Shown here: positions 1 through 7,728 of the stretch, piece by piece
Layout: each line of letters starts with the position of its first letter
How positions within the stretch are numbered: the stretch's first letter is position 1
Assembly: GCA_904502115.1 (NCBI GenBank)
Contig: CAJGDW010000004.1
Location: forward strand, 1-40,195
Direction: 5' to 3'
Source of the DNA: Paludibacteraceae bacterium
Lineage (GTDB): Bacteria; Bacteroidota; Bacteroidia; Bacteroidales; Paludibacteraceae
DNA length: 40,195 bases
Position numbers and translations under genes: made by a program
Notes under the pieces: model-generated
What the model was told of the DNA's origin: nothing
Seen by the model: only the letters and a program-made list of their open reading frames with translations
Database searches by the model: none

Positions 1-1
1 A

Positions 2-577
2 ATAGCCCGTAAATTTGGTGAACCCATCTTCGGTGCTGATAAAGTGTTGTCAAAAAGAAACTATCCTCCCGGTCAACACGGTAACTCTCGTAAAAGAAAA
101 ACTTCTGAATACGGTGTTCAATTAAAAGAAAAACAAAAAGCTAAATACACCTACGGTGTGCTAGAAAGACAATTCCGCAACCTATTTGCTAAAGCAACTC
201 GTACCAAAGGTATTACCGGTGAAGTGTTGTTGCAATTGTTGGAATCTCGTTTGGACAACGTAGTATATCGTTTGGGCTTTGCTGCTACACGTGCTGCTGC
301 TCGTCAATTGGTAAGCCACAAACACATTGTAGTAAATGGTGCTGTAGTAAACATCCCTTCTTACCAAGTTAAACCTGGTGATGTTGTAGGTGTTCGCGAA
401 AAAGCTAAATCGCTAGAAGTAATTGCTGCTTCTTTGTCTGGATTTAACCACAGCAAATATCCTTGGATTGAATTCGACGCTGCTTCTCAAAGTGGTAAGT
501 TCTTGCACATGCCAGACAGAGCAGATATCCCTGAAAATATCAAGGAACAATTAATCGTTGAACTTTACTCTAAATAA
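2..577 (+). CDS. rpsD: 30S ribosomal protein S4 (5' end outside window)
   Basis: Primary 16S rRNA-binding protein that nucleates assembly of the 30S body. The frame is open from base 2 and reads IARKFGEPIFGADKVLSKRN, the typical S4 N-terminal stretch; only about ten residues, including the start codon, lie outside the window (191 codons seen against roughly 200 for the family). The S4 RNA-binding domain is visible in the middle (LLQLLESRLDNVVYRLGF, then a conserved HKHIVVNG loop). An in-frame GTG at base 44 is internal and is not the start. rpoA begins 9 bases after the stop and rplQ follows, the usual distal end of the alpha ribosomal operon. Very sure of identity. Confidence 0.97.
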   Translation: MARKFGEPIFGADKVLSKRNYPPGQHGNSRKRKTSEYGVQLKEKQKAKYTYGVLERQFRNLFAKATRTKGITGEVLLQLLESRLDNVVYRLGFAATRAAARQLVSHKHIVVNGAVVNIPSYQVKPGDVVGVREKAKSLEVIAASLSGFNHSKYPWIEFDAASQSGKFLHMPDRADIPENIKEQLIVELYSK

Positions 578-586
578 TCTTAAATT

Positions 587-1573
587 ATGCCTTTATTACC
601 ATTTCAAAAACCTGAGCAAGTTATTATGCTCGAAGCAAATGATTCTAATGGAAAATTTGAATTTCGTCCATTGGAACCAGGCTTTGGTATTACCATCGGT
701 AATGCACTACGCCGCATTTTGCTTTCGTCGCTAGAAGGCTTTGCTATCACTTCTGTAAAAATAGAAGGGGTTAATCATGAGTTCGACACCATTCCTGGTG
801 TTGTAGAAGATGTAACTAACATCATTTTGGCGTTGAAACAAGTTCGTTTCAAACAATTGGTAGAAGGTGCTGATTTTGAGAAAGTAACGATTGATGTAGC
901 CAATACTACTTCATTTAAAGCTGGCGATATCTCTTTGAACGGTTTCGCTGTTTTAAATCCCGAATTATTGATTTGTACTTTGGATGAATCGGCTTCATTC
1001 CGTATGGAATTGACCATCAATAAAGGTCGTGGTTATATTCCAGCAGAAGAAAACCGTATGCCTAACCAAGATACTGGTGTAATTCCTATCGACTCTATTT
1101 ATACTCCAATCGTAAATGTAAAATATACGATCGAAAATTATCGTATTGAACAAAAAACCGACTACGAGAAATTGTTGATTGAAATTATTACTGACGGTTC
1201 GGTACATCCTAAGGAAGCATTGAAAGAGGCAGCTAAGATTTTGATTCATCACTTCATGTTGTTCTCTGACGAAAAAATTACCTTAGACTTTAGCGATTCT
1301 GAAGGTGTAGAAGAATTTGACGAAGAAGCTTTGCACATGCGTCAATTGCTTAAAACCAAATTGGTTGACTTAGACCTATCGGTACGTGCTTTGAATTGCT
1401 TGAAGTCTGCTGATGTAGAAACATTGGCTGAATTGGTAGCCTTTAATCGTAACGATTTGCTTAAATTCCGTAACTTCGGTAAAAAGTCATTGGTTGAGTT
1501 AGATGCCAAATTAGAAACATTAAACTTGTCGTTTGGCATGGATATCACAAAGTATAAATTAGATAAAGAGTAA
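587..1573 (+). CDS. rpoA: DNA-directed RNA polymerase subunit alpha
   Basis: Alpha subunit of RNA polymerase: its dimer is the platform for beta/beta-prime assembly and its C-terminal domain contacts UP elements and activators. The 328-residue length is normal. The N-terminal domain is recognised by FEFRPLEPGFGITIGNALRR and LLSSLEGFAI (about residues 25-55), followed by the insert domain and NPKEAL-like dimerisation sequence (HPKEALKEAAKIL). The C-terminal domain (about 255-325) has the helix-hairpin-helix run ALNCLKSADVETLAEL and FGKKSLVELDAKL. It lies 9 bases after rpsD and 5 bases before rplQ, so the three are co-transcribed. No oddity. Confidence 0.98.
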   Translation: MPLLPFQKPEQVIMLEANDSNGKFEFRPLEPGFGITIGNALRRILLSSLEGFAITSVKIEGVNHEFDTIPGVVEDVTNIILALKQVRFKQLVEGADFEKVTIDVANTTSFKAGDISLNGFAVLNPELLICTLDESASFRMELTINKGRGYIPAEENRMPNQDTGVIPIDSIYTPIVNVKYTIENYRIEQKTDYEKLLIEIITDGSVHPKEALKEAAKILIHHFMLFSDEKITLDFSDSEGVEEFDEEALHMRQLLKTKLVDLDLSVRALNCLKSADVETLAELVAFNRNDLLKFRNFGKKSLVELDAKLETLNLSFGMDITKYKLDKE

Positions 1574-1578
1574 TAGCG

Positions 1579-2079
1579 ATGAGACACAATAAAAAATTTA
1601 ATCACTTAGGAAGAAAGACTGCTCATAGAAGCGCTATGTTGGCTAATATGGCAACTTCACTTCTAAAACACAAAAAAATTACCACCACTTTGGCTAAAGC
1701 TAAAGAATTGCGTAAATACGTAGAACCTATCATTACCCGTGCAAAAGAAGATACAACTCACTCACGTCGTTTGGCATTCGCTGAATTGCGCGATAAAGAA
1801 GCTGTAACTTTGTTGTTCGGCGAAATCGCTCAACGTGTTGGCGATCGTCCTGGTGGTTATACCCGTATCTTGAAAACTGGTTTCCGTTTGGGTGACGCTG
1901 CTCAAATGTGCTTCATTGAGCTAGTTGACTACAACGAAAACTTGTTGAAAGAAGCTGCTGGTAAAAAGAAAACCAAAACCCGTCGTGCTGGTAAAAAAGC
2001 AGCTGCTAAAGCAGAAGAAGCAGTTGTTGAAGCTCCTGCAGCAGAAGTTGCTGAAGCTCCAGCTGAAAGTGCAGAATAA
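1579..2079 (+). CDS. rplQ: 50S ribosomal protein L17
   Basis: Ribosomal protein of the large subunit near the exit tunnel. Residues 1-125 match the family (MRHNKKFNHLGRKTAHRSAM start; RVGDRPGGYTRILKTGFR-type core with GDAAQMCFIELVD). After that comes a roughly 40-residue tail rich in Lys, Ala and Glu (AGKKAAAKAEEAVVEAPAA and on), a low-complexity extension common in Bacteroidota L17 and absent from the shorter E. coli protein. Last gene of the alpha operon; a hairpin with a T-rich tail follows 21 bases downstream. Confidence 0.97.
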   Translation: MRHNKKFNHLGRKTAHRSAMLANMATSLLKHKKITTTLAKAKELRKYVEPIITRAKEDTTHSRRLAFAELRDKEAVTLLFGEIAQRVGDRPGGYTRILKTGFRLGDAAQMCFIELVDYNENLLKEAAGKKKTKTRRAGKKAAAKAEEAVVEAPAAEVAEAPAESAE

Positions 2080-2100
2080 TCGCATTTTTAAGATAATTCA

Positions 2101-2127
2101 AAAGGCCGCCTACGGGTGGTCTTTTGT
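2101..2127 (+). terminator. Rho-independent terminator after rplQ
   Basis: A 10-bp stem (2101-2110 with 2115-2124, two G-U pairs) closes a TACG tetraloop and is followed by TTTTGTGTTTTG. It lies just after the rplQ stop and before the pyrH promoter, so it most likely ends the alpha ribosomal operon. Confidence 0.8.
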
Positions 2128-2184
2128 GTTTTGTAGGGTAGGGTTGAAAAACACCTTTGTTGCGCTAAAAAATACCTTTTTTTC

Positions 2185-2215
2185 TTGCCATAGCTCTTGC
2201 TTTACATTATATTTG
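2185..2215 (+). promoter_or_regulatory. Bacteroidota-type promoter for pyrH
   Basis: A perfect -7 box TATATTTG lies at 2208-2215 with a TTG -33 element at 2185-2187 (20-base spacer). The pyrH ATG is 19 bases beyond the -7 box, so the leader is very short. The match to the TTTG/TAnnTTTG pattern is direct; activity is inferred. Confidence 0.7.
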
Positions 2216-2234
2216 TAAATCCAAAATTATAAGC

Positions 2235-2942
2235 ATGCAATTTAAAAGAATTTTATTGAAATTGAGTGGTGAGTCGTTGATGGGCGAACAAGGTTATGGC
2301 ATTGATTCCAACCGTTTGTCTGATTACGCTCAACAAATCAAAGAGGCGGCCCAAATGGGTGTGCAAGTGGCCATTGTAATTGGTGGTGGAAATATCTTTA
2401 GAGGATTGAGTGGCGCTTCTAAGGGTTTTGATCGTGTAAAAGGCGATCAAATGGGTATGCTGGCTACCGTTATCAATAGCTTGGCGTTAAGCTCTGCTTT
2501 GACCGCTGTAGGCGTTAAAAATCGCGTATTGACCGCCATTCGCATGGAACCTATTGGTGAATATTATAGCAGCGATAAAGCCATTCAATGCTTGGAAGCT
2601 GGCGAAGTGGTTATTTTATCGGGTGGAACGGGCAATCCTTTCTTTACAACCGATACTGGTTCTTCGTTGCGTGGCATTGAAGTAAAAGCAGATGTAATGT
2701 TGAAAGGAACACGTGTGGATGGTATTTATACCGCCGACCCTGAAAAAGATCCATCGGCCGTAAAATTTGATACCATTACTTTCGACGAGATTTACAACCG
2801 TAATTTAAAAGTAATGGACTTGACCGCTACTACCATGTGCAAGGAAAATAACCTGCCCATTTATGTGTTTAACATGGATGTGTATGGTAACTTGGGCAAG
2901 GTGCTACGTGGAGAACAAATTGGAACATTGGTAACTAGATAA
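2235..2942 (+). CDS. pyrH: UMP kinase
   Basis: Phosphorylates UMP to UDP with ATP in pyrimidine nucleotide synthesis; cytosolic hexamer of the amino-acid-kinase fold. Seen: ATP-binding KLSGESL near residue 8, GGGNIFRG at about 53, the GGTGNPFFTTDT loop at about 135 and the KGTRVDGIYTADP stretch near 160. The 235-residue length is typical. It has its own promoter and begins a run with frr (10-base gap), an outer membrane barrel gene and rsgA; pyrH-frr adjacency is widespread in bacteria. Confidence 0.97.
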   Translation: MQFKRILLKLSGESLMGEQGYGIDSNRLSDYAQQIKEAAQMGVQVAIVIGGGNIFRGLSGASKGFDRVKGDQMGMLATVINSLALSSALTAVGVKNRVLTAIRMEPIGEYYSSDKAIQCLEAGEVVILSGGTGNPFFTTDTGSSLRGIEVKADVMLKGTRVDGIYTADPEKDPSAVKFDTITFDEIYNRNLKVMDLTATTMCKENNLPIYVFNMDVYGNLGKVLRGEQIGTLVTR

Positions 2943-2952
2943 TTGAAATAAT

Positions 2953-3513
2953 ATGGTAGATATAAAAGAAAACTTGAACGAGGCTTCCGAAAAAATGGAA
3001 TGCTCTTTGCTATTTTTAGATGAACAGTTGGCACGTATTCGTGCAGGTAAGGCAAATACACGTATCCTAGATGGTATTAAAATTGAATATTATGGAGCGA
3101 TGACTCCGTTGTCGGGTGTGGCTTCTATTTCAACTCCAGATGCACGTACCATTGCTATTCAACCTTGGGAAAAATCGTTGATCAGAGAGATTGAAAAAGC
3201 AATTATGGCTTCTGAAGTAGGTATTACCCCAGAGAATAACGGCGAATTGATTCGTTTGTGTATTCCTCCTTTGACAGAGGAACGTCGTAAAGGGTTGGTA
3301 AAACAAGCGAAACAAGAAGGCGAAGATGCTAAAATTAGCATTCGTAATGCACGTCGCGATGCCATTGATGCATTGAAAAAATCCATCAAAGACGGCATGC
3401 CAGAAGACGTTGAAAAAGATGCTGAAGCAGACGTTCAAAAAATCCACGATAAGTTTATCAAACGTATAGACGAAATGGTGGCAGAGAAGGAAAAAGAAAT
3501 TATGACGGTTTAA
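2953..3513 (+). CDS. frr: Ribosome recycling factor
   Basis: Splits post-termination ribosomes together with EF-G. The 186-residue length is standard. The sequence carries the expected RIRAGKANTRILDGIKIEYYG region (cited here in part: LARIRAGKA at about 27), the ISTPDARTIAIQPWEKS segment at about 55-70, and the long C-terminal helix with RNARRDAIDALKK. Starts 10 bases after pyrH and ends 8 bases before the next gene, so co-transcribed. Confidence 0.97.
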   Translation: MVDIKENLNEASEKMECSLLFLDEQLARIRAGKANTRILDGIKIEYYGAMTPLSGVASISTPDARTIAIQPWEKSLIREIEKAIMASEVGITPENNGELIRLCIPPLTEERRKGLVKQAKQEGEDAKISIRNARRDAIDALKKSIKDGMPEDVEKDAEADVQKIHDKFIKRIDEMVAEKEKEIMTV

Positions 3514-3521
3514 TCTCTTTC

Positions 3522-4652
3522 ATGAGAAGATTCTTCTTATTGCTCATAGGAATCGTATGTATCATAGAATCCGCCCTTTCTGTAGAGAAGGCGGATTCTG
3601 TCGCTAAATCGACCGAGATGTTGCAACAAATAGCTTCGCCTGCAGTAAAGCGAAGCTGGTTTGCTGTACCTATCGGTTTTTACCAAGAAGAAACCAGTGT
3701 GGGGTTTGGTGCTACGGGTGGCTATTATTTTAAGAGCCACGATTTAAGCAAGATTAGCAGCATATCGGGTAGTGTTATTTATACCTTAAACAATCAGGCC
3801 AAGATTAATATTAACCCTCGTTTTTATTTCTTTAATAACAAGATGTACCTAACGGGCAATGCGAATTTGCGGCATTATCCCGATCATTATTATGGCATCG
3901 GAAATACCACTCCCGTTGATGATATGCTATACACGGCACAAAATTTTGCCATCAATGTACAGCCTTTTTACTTGTTCAATCCGAATGTAATGCTGGGTTT
4001 GTATGTGGGGGTAAGAGGTGAACGTCTGTTGCTCTCGGATTCGGTGGCGAGTATGCGTCCGTATGTGGAGCAACGCTACGGATTGGCGGGTTGGGATCCT
4101 TATTTTATGTTGGGCTTAGGGGTGCAATTTGCTTACGATACGCGCGATAATGGGTTCTATCCGCAGAAGTTTTCTAACTTTCTTAAATTTTCGTGCATCA
4201 CCTATCAACAAGCATTGGGTAGTACCTATTCGCTTACCTCTATGACGCTCGATTTTAGGCAGTATATACCCACTTGGTTAGGACAAGTATTTGCATGGCA
4301 GGTATATTACGATATGCGTTTGGGCAAGGAAGTCCCTTTTCAGATGTTGCCTACCATTGGCGGTAGCGATCAGATTAGAGGTTTTAGAGAACGGAAATAT
4401 ACCGATAATACCATGTTTATGGTGCAAGCAGAGTATCGTATCCCTATTTATGCCCGGTTGAAGGCGGCTGTTTTTTGCTCGGTGGGCGATGTGTTTGATG
4501 TGTACAACCCTGCCATTCATAAACTAAAGGTAGGGTATGGAGCAGGCTTGCGTTTCCGATTAAACGATGCACGTGTGCATTTGCGATTGGATGTGGCAGG
4601 TAACAACGATGGCGAGGTTAAATTTTACATTACAGCAACAGAAGCATTCTAA
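3522..4652 (+). CDS. Outer membrane beta-barrel protein, BamA/TamA-like barrel without POTRA domains
   Basis: Predicted outer membrane protein of 376 residues. Residues 1-20 form a signal peptide (FFLLLIGIVCIIESALS). The rest has alternating aromatic/polar strands, and the C-terminal part resembles the surface antigen (D15/Omp85) barrel: FAYDTRDNGFYPQ, LPTIGGSDQIRGFRERKY (the RGF-type loop that enters an Omp85 barrel lumen), and a final strand ending in Phe (FYITATEAF). There is no room for POTRA repeats, unlike BamA (about 800 residues) or TamA. The substrate is unknown; a role in outer membrane assembly or transport is inferred. It sits between frr (8 bases) and rsgA (1 base), within a translation-factor operon. 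Confidence 0.8.
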   Translation: MRRFFLLLIGIVCIIESALSVEKADSVAKSTEMLQQIASPAVKRSWFAVPIGFYQEETSVGFGATGGYYFKSHDLSKISSISGSVIYTLNNQAKININPRFYFFNNKMYLTGNANLRHYPDHYYGIGNTTPVDDMLYTAQNFAINVQPFYLFNPNVMLGLYVGVRGERLLLSDSVASMRPYVEQRYGLAGWDPYFMLGLGVQFAYDTRDNGFYPQKFSNFLKFSCITYQQALGSTYSLTSMTLDFRQYIPTWLGQVFAWQVYYDMRLGKEVPFQMLPTIGGSDQIRGFRERKYTDNTMFMVQAEYRIPIYARLKAAVFCSVGDVFDVYNPAIHKLKVGYGAGLRFRLNDARVHLRLDVAGNNDGEVKFYITATEAF

Positions 4653-4653
4653 T

Positions 4654-5556
4654 ATGAAAGGTTTGGTGATTAAAAGTACAGGTAGTCGCTATTGCGTAGA
4701 ACTGATGGATGGCAACGTAGTAGAAGCACGTATGAAAGGACGTTTTCGCTTGCAAGGAATTCGTACAACCAATCCTATTGCGGTAGGTGATTGGGTAGAG
4801 GTAGAGGGTGAGCAAATTACATCGATTGAAGAAAGACGCAATTACATTATCCGTAAGGCTTCTAATTTGTCGAAAGAATCGCATATTTTGGCTGCCAATC
4901 TAGACCAAGTGTTCTTGTTTGTTACGTTGGCACAACCCGAAACGCCCAATGAGTTTGTAGACCGATTTTTGGTAACGGCTAAGGCGTACGATGTGCCCGT
5001 GGTATTAGTGGTAAATAAGGTGGATTTATTGCCCGAGGACGATGAATATTTGAAAGGATATTGCTATTTATATCGCTCGCTAGGTTATGAAGTGATAACT
5101 TGTTCTGTTGAGACGGGCGAGGGGATAGAAGCACTCAAAACACGAATTGATGGCAAGGTGAGTTTGTTGGCGGGTAATTCGGGAGTTGGGAAATCGTCTT
5201 TTTTGAATGCAGTAGACGCTTCGTTGGGTGTTAAAACGGGTTCGATATCGAAAGTGCACCAAACGGGTATGCATACCACTACTTATGCCGAAATGTTTGC
5301 CGTAGCAGGCGGAAAATTGATTGATATCCCAGGTATCAAGGGCTTTGGGTTGATTGATATGGAACCTGCCGAAATTGGTCATTATTTTCCCGAAATTTTT
5401 CAGCAGGCAAAATCGTGTAAGTTTGCCGATTGTTTGCATCGAAATGAACCTGATTGTGCGGTACGCAGAGCGGTGGAAGAGCATTTGATTAGTGAATCGC
5501 GTTACCAAAGCTATCTGAGTATTTTAGAAGATATATCGGCTGGTAAATATCGCTAA
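4654..5556 (+). CDS. rsgA: Ribosome small subunit-dependent GTPase A
   Basis: Circularly permuted GTPase that checks late 30S maturation. The 300-residue protein has an OB fold (1-70), then motifs in permuted order: G4 NKVD at 121-124, G1 GNSGVGKS at 174-181, G3 DIPG at 224-227, followed by a C-terminal zinc knuckle (C255, C260, H262, C268). The start is the ATG one base after the preceding stop (TAATATG); an upstream in-frame ATG inside the barrel gene would add about 29 residues with no counterpart in the family. Translational coupling with the upstream gene is likely. Confidence 0.96.
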   Translation: MKGLVIKSTGSRYCVELMDGNVVEARMKGRFRLQGIRTTNPIAVGDWVEVEGEQITSIEERRNYIIRKASNLSKESHILAANLDQVFLFVTLAQPETPNEFVDRFLVTAKAYDVPVVLVVNKVDLLPEDDEYLKGYCYLYRSLGYEVITCSVETGEGIEALKTRIDGKVSLLAGNSGVGKSSFLNAVDASLGVKTGSISKVHQTGMHTTTYAEMFAVAGGKLIDIPGIKGFGLIDMEPAEIGHYFPEIFQQAKSCKFADCLHRNEPDCAVRRAVEEHLISESRYQSYLSILEDISAGKYR

Positions 5557-5560
5557 ATAG

Positions 5561-5579
5561 TTGTTGCTGTGCGCAACAA
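5561..5579. other. Small inverted repeat between rsgA and the kinase gene
   Basis: TTGTTGC and GCAACAA (7 bp, 5-base loop) directly follow the rsgA stop. No T-run follows, so it is not a standard terminator; it may protect or process the transcript, or be chance. Confidence 0.3.
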
Positions 5580-5606
5580 AATCAAGAAATTAACGTTATT
5601 GTAGTG

Positions 5607-6752
5607 ATGGCAAGTATCTACGAATCGCAAAATTCATTTAAGTACGCATTTATTGTGGTGGCGGTGCTGATTGTATTAGCATCACTGGTGGTATCGCACA
5701 AACTCATCGATGAATTATCGAACGAAGAGGATGCGAAGATGGAACTGTGGGCAACAGCGACCAAACAGTTGGCAAGTTTTTCGGCAGAGGGTGATTTTAC
5801 CATGGCCAACGAGGTAGTTGCTGCCAATACAACTATTCCTGTTGTGCTAGCCGATGAGAATTATCAAGTTATAGCCTATCGAAATCTGCCTAAAGAAGAA
5901 TATACGCCCGAGGAATTGACGCAAATTGCAAAAGATTTCTCGTCTATCAATGAACCCATTGTAATTGATATTGGCTACGGGGTGCATCAGTATATTTACT
6001 ACGATGATTCAGTGCTGCTCAAAGCGCTTACGTATTATCCCATGGTGCTGTCGATGGTGTTAATCGTATTCTTTGTGCTCATTTTGGTTATATTGTATAT
6101 AACAAAGCGATCTGAACAGAATAAGGTGTGGGTAGGGTTGACAAAAGAGACTGCGCATCAATTAGGTACACCCATATCGTCTTTGTTAGCTTGGACGGAG
6201 ATCTTAAAGCAAAACTATCCAAACGATAAGATGATTCCAGAGATGTCGAAGGACGTGAATCGGTTGCGTACCATAGCCGATAGATTCTCGCAAATTGGGT
6301 CGAAAGCAGAGTTGGAGTTGACGGAGGTAAACGAGGTAATTGCAAGAACAACGGCTTATATGCGTAAACGTATCTCGCGTCAAATAGAATTGTCGTTTGA
6401 TGCTACAGGTACGTATTATGCGATGATGAATGTACCGTTGTTTGAGTGGGTAATTGAAAATTTATGCAAGAATGCGACGGATGCGATTGATGAGAAAGGT
6501 GAGATTCGTCTTTTCTTGACAGCTAAAGATGCTTGGATTTATATCGATATTACAGATAACGGCAAAGGAATCTCGAAACAGAATATTTCTAAGGTGTTCC
6601 GTCCCGGTTTTACCACCAAGAAGCGTGGTTGGGGTTTGGGTTTGTCGTTGGTGCATCGAATTATCCATGAATACCACAAAGGAAGAATTTATGTACGTAG
6701 TTCGGAGGTAAATGTGGGTACTACTTTTCGGATAGAATTGCAAAAAGCATAA
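5607..6752 (+). CDS. Membrane sensor histidine kinase (orphan)
   Basis: Two-component kinase of 381 residues. Membrane segments lie at about 13-31 and 144-166, flanking a roughly 110-residue extracytoplasmic sensor with no recognised ligand motif. The H box ETAHQLGTPISS places the phospho-acceptor at His184. The ATPase domain shows the N box (NLCKNATDAID), G1 (DNGKGIS) and G2 (RGWGLGLSLVH), where Trp stands in place of the usual Thr; this variant is common in Bacteroidota kinases. The ATG at 5607 is preferred over the adjoining GTG at 5604. No response regulator lies nearby, so partner and signal are unknown. A 50-base gap separates it from rsgA. Confidence 0.92.
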   Translation: MASIYESQNSFKYAFIVVAVLIVLASLVVSHKLIDELSNEEDAKMELWATATKQLASFSAEGDFTMANEVVAANTTIPVVLADENYQVIAYRNLPKEEYTPEELTQIAKDFSSINEPIVIDIGYGVHQYIYYDDSVLLKALTYYPMVLSMVLIVFFVLILVILYITKRSEQNKVWVGLTKETAHQLGTPISSLLAWTEILKQNYPNDKMIPEMSKDVNRLRTIADRFSQIGSKAELELTEVNEVIARTTAYMRKRISRQIELSFDATGTYYAMMNVPLFEWVIENLCKNATDAIDEKGEIRLFLTAKDAWIYIDITDNGKGISKQNISKVFRPGFTTKKRGWGLGLSLVHRIIHEYHKGRIYVRSSEVNVGTTFRIELQKA

Positions 6753-6792
6753 AAAATATTGCGAAAAAACTTTCTATTCAATTAAAAATCAC

Positions 6793-6800
6793 TATCTTTG
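6793..6800 (+). promoter_or_regulatory. -7 box for yceD-like gene and rpmF
   Basis: TATCTTTG matches TAnnTTTG exactly and lies 27 bases before the ATG at 6827. A good -33 element is not obvious. A 6-bp hairpin (CACTTT...AAAGTG, about 6806-6821) lies in the short leader. Confidence 0.65.
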
Positions 6801-6826
6801 CATCCACTTTCAGAAAAAGTGTCATT

Positions 6827-7339
6827 ATGAAGGCTTGTTTAGATCAGTTTAAACTATCTCTAAAACAGTTAGAAGACAACATAAGTGTGTTTTCTTTTCA
6901 ACTAGATGATGCTTTTTATCAAAGTTTGGAACAGAACGATATTAAAGGTGGTTCTGTGCAAGCTTCGGTAACCATTAAGAAAGTGGTAGACGCATTCGAT
7001 ATAACGTTAGAACAGCAAGGAGAAATCTTGATTGAATGTCAACGTTGTTTGGAAAACATGGTTTGGCCTGTTGATTGCGTTGATCATTTGGTGGTAAAAT
7101 ATGGAACCGACCCTACCGAAGAAACCGATGAATTGGTTGTTATAGGTGAGCAAGATTTGTTTGATTTGGGTTGGTACTTGTTTGAATTTGCAGCGTTGAC
7201 CATTCCTATTTGTCCAGTACACGAAGAAGGTGACTGCGACCCAGAGATGGAAGAACAATTGAAGCAATACGCACCTGGAGAAAAAACTGAAAGCATTGAT
7301 CCCCGTTGGGAACAATTAAAATCGTTGATAAACAATTAA
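6827..7339 (+). CDS. YceD/DUF177 family protein (23S rRNA accumulation protein type)
   Basis: A 170-residue member of the DUF177/YceD family, whose E. coli member is linked to 23S rRNA accumulation. The diagnostic part is the middle CQRCLENMVWPVD motif (Cys-x2-Cys, about residues 68-80), then an acidic stretch (GTDPTEETDELVVIGEQD) and the late hydrophobic segment ending in CPVHEEGDCDPE. The pairing with rpmF 12 bases downstream is conserved across phyla and is the strongest contextual support. Molecular function remains poorly defined for the family. Confidence 0.88.
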   Translation: MKACLDQFKLSLKQLEDNISVFSFQLDDAFYQSLEQNDIKGGSVQASVTIKKVVDAFDITLEQQGEILIECQRCLENMVWPVDCVDHLVVKYGTDPTEETDELVVIGEQDLFDLGWYLFEFAALTIPICPVHEEGDCDPEMEEQLKQYAPGEKTESIDPRWEQLKSLINN

Positions 7340-7351
7340 ATATAGAAAGCT

Positions 7352-7537
7352 ATGGCACATCCCAAAAGAAGACAATCGAAAACCAGAACAGCAAAACGTA
7401 GAACTCACGACGTAGCAGTGGCTCCTACTTTGGTAGCTTGCTCTAACTGTGGTGCATTGAACATTGCACACACTGTATGCAGCCAATGTGGTTTCTACAG
7501 AGGTAAATTGGCAGCAGAACAAACTGCTCAAGCTTAA
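7352..7537 (+). CDS. rpmF: 50S ribosomal protein L32
   Basis: Small ribosomal protein (61 residues). MAHPKRRQSKTRTAKRRTHD is the family N-terminus, and a zinc ribbon follows with CSNC and CSQC pairs about 13 residues apart (residues 28-44). Co-transcribed with the YceD gene. In many bacteria, including Bacteroides, fatty-acid genes such as fabH follow; here a terminator follows instead. Confidence 0.97.
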   Translation: MAHPKRRQSKTRTAKRRTHDVAVAPTLVACSNCGALNIAHTVCSQCGFYRGKLAAEQTAQA

Positions 7538-7557
7538 TTTATGCTGTAATACAAAAT

Positions 7558-7594
7558 AAAGTTCGGATTGTTGTATAAACGATTCGAACTTTTT
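7558..7594 (+). terminator. Rho-independent terminator after rpmF
   Basis: A 15-bp stem (7558-7572 with 7578-7592, two G-U pairs) with a 5-base loop is followed by TTTTGTGTTG. It separates rpmF from the tryptophan leader. Confidence 0.8.
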
Positions 7595-7655
7595 GTGTTG
7601 CATGGATATACCTAAAAAAAATAGCGCATTTTTATGCAATTATGAAAAATAATGC

Positions 7656-7663
7656 TACCTTTG
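7656..7663 (+). promoter_or_regulatory. -7 box for the tryptophan leader transcript
   Basis: TACCTTTG fits TAnnTTTG. Transcription would begin a few bases later, giving a short lead-in to the leader-peptide ATG at 7684. No clear -33 TTTG is visible. Confidence 0.65.
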
Positions 7664-7683
7664 TGCTGTTCTATTCAAGAGAA

Positions 7684-7728
7684 ATGAAACTATATATGAC
7701 AAATAAATTTTGGTGGCGCCGCCTTTAA
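7684..7728 (+). CDS. Tryptophan leader peptide (14 residues, tandem Trp codons)
   Basis: ATG-to-TAA reading frame MKLYMTNKFWWRRL. The two adjacent TGG codons (7711-7716) sit directly before the first strand of the attenuator stem (7719-7727), and the TAA (7726-7728) lies at the end of that strand, the geometry expected for ribosome-mediated attenuation. An internal ATG at 7696 could also start the peptide without changing the logic. Trp is the rarest residue in most proteomes, so two in a row in a 14-codon frame in front of a tryptophan synthase gene is unlikely to be chance. Confidence 0.85.
   Translation: MKLYMTNKFWWRRL

Noticed and set aside
2130..2148. Repeated GGG runs (GTAGGGTAGGG) as a G-quadruplex
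   Set aside because: Only two G-runs are present; four are needed.
1985..2218. 77-codon open frame overlapping the rplQ tail
   Set aside because: Leu/Lys repeats are the rplQ low-complexity tail read out of frame; it then runs through the terminator and promoter.
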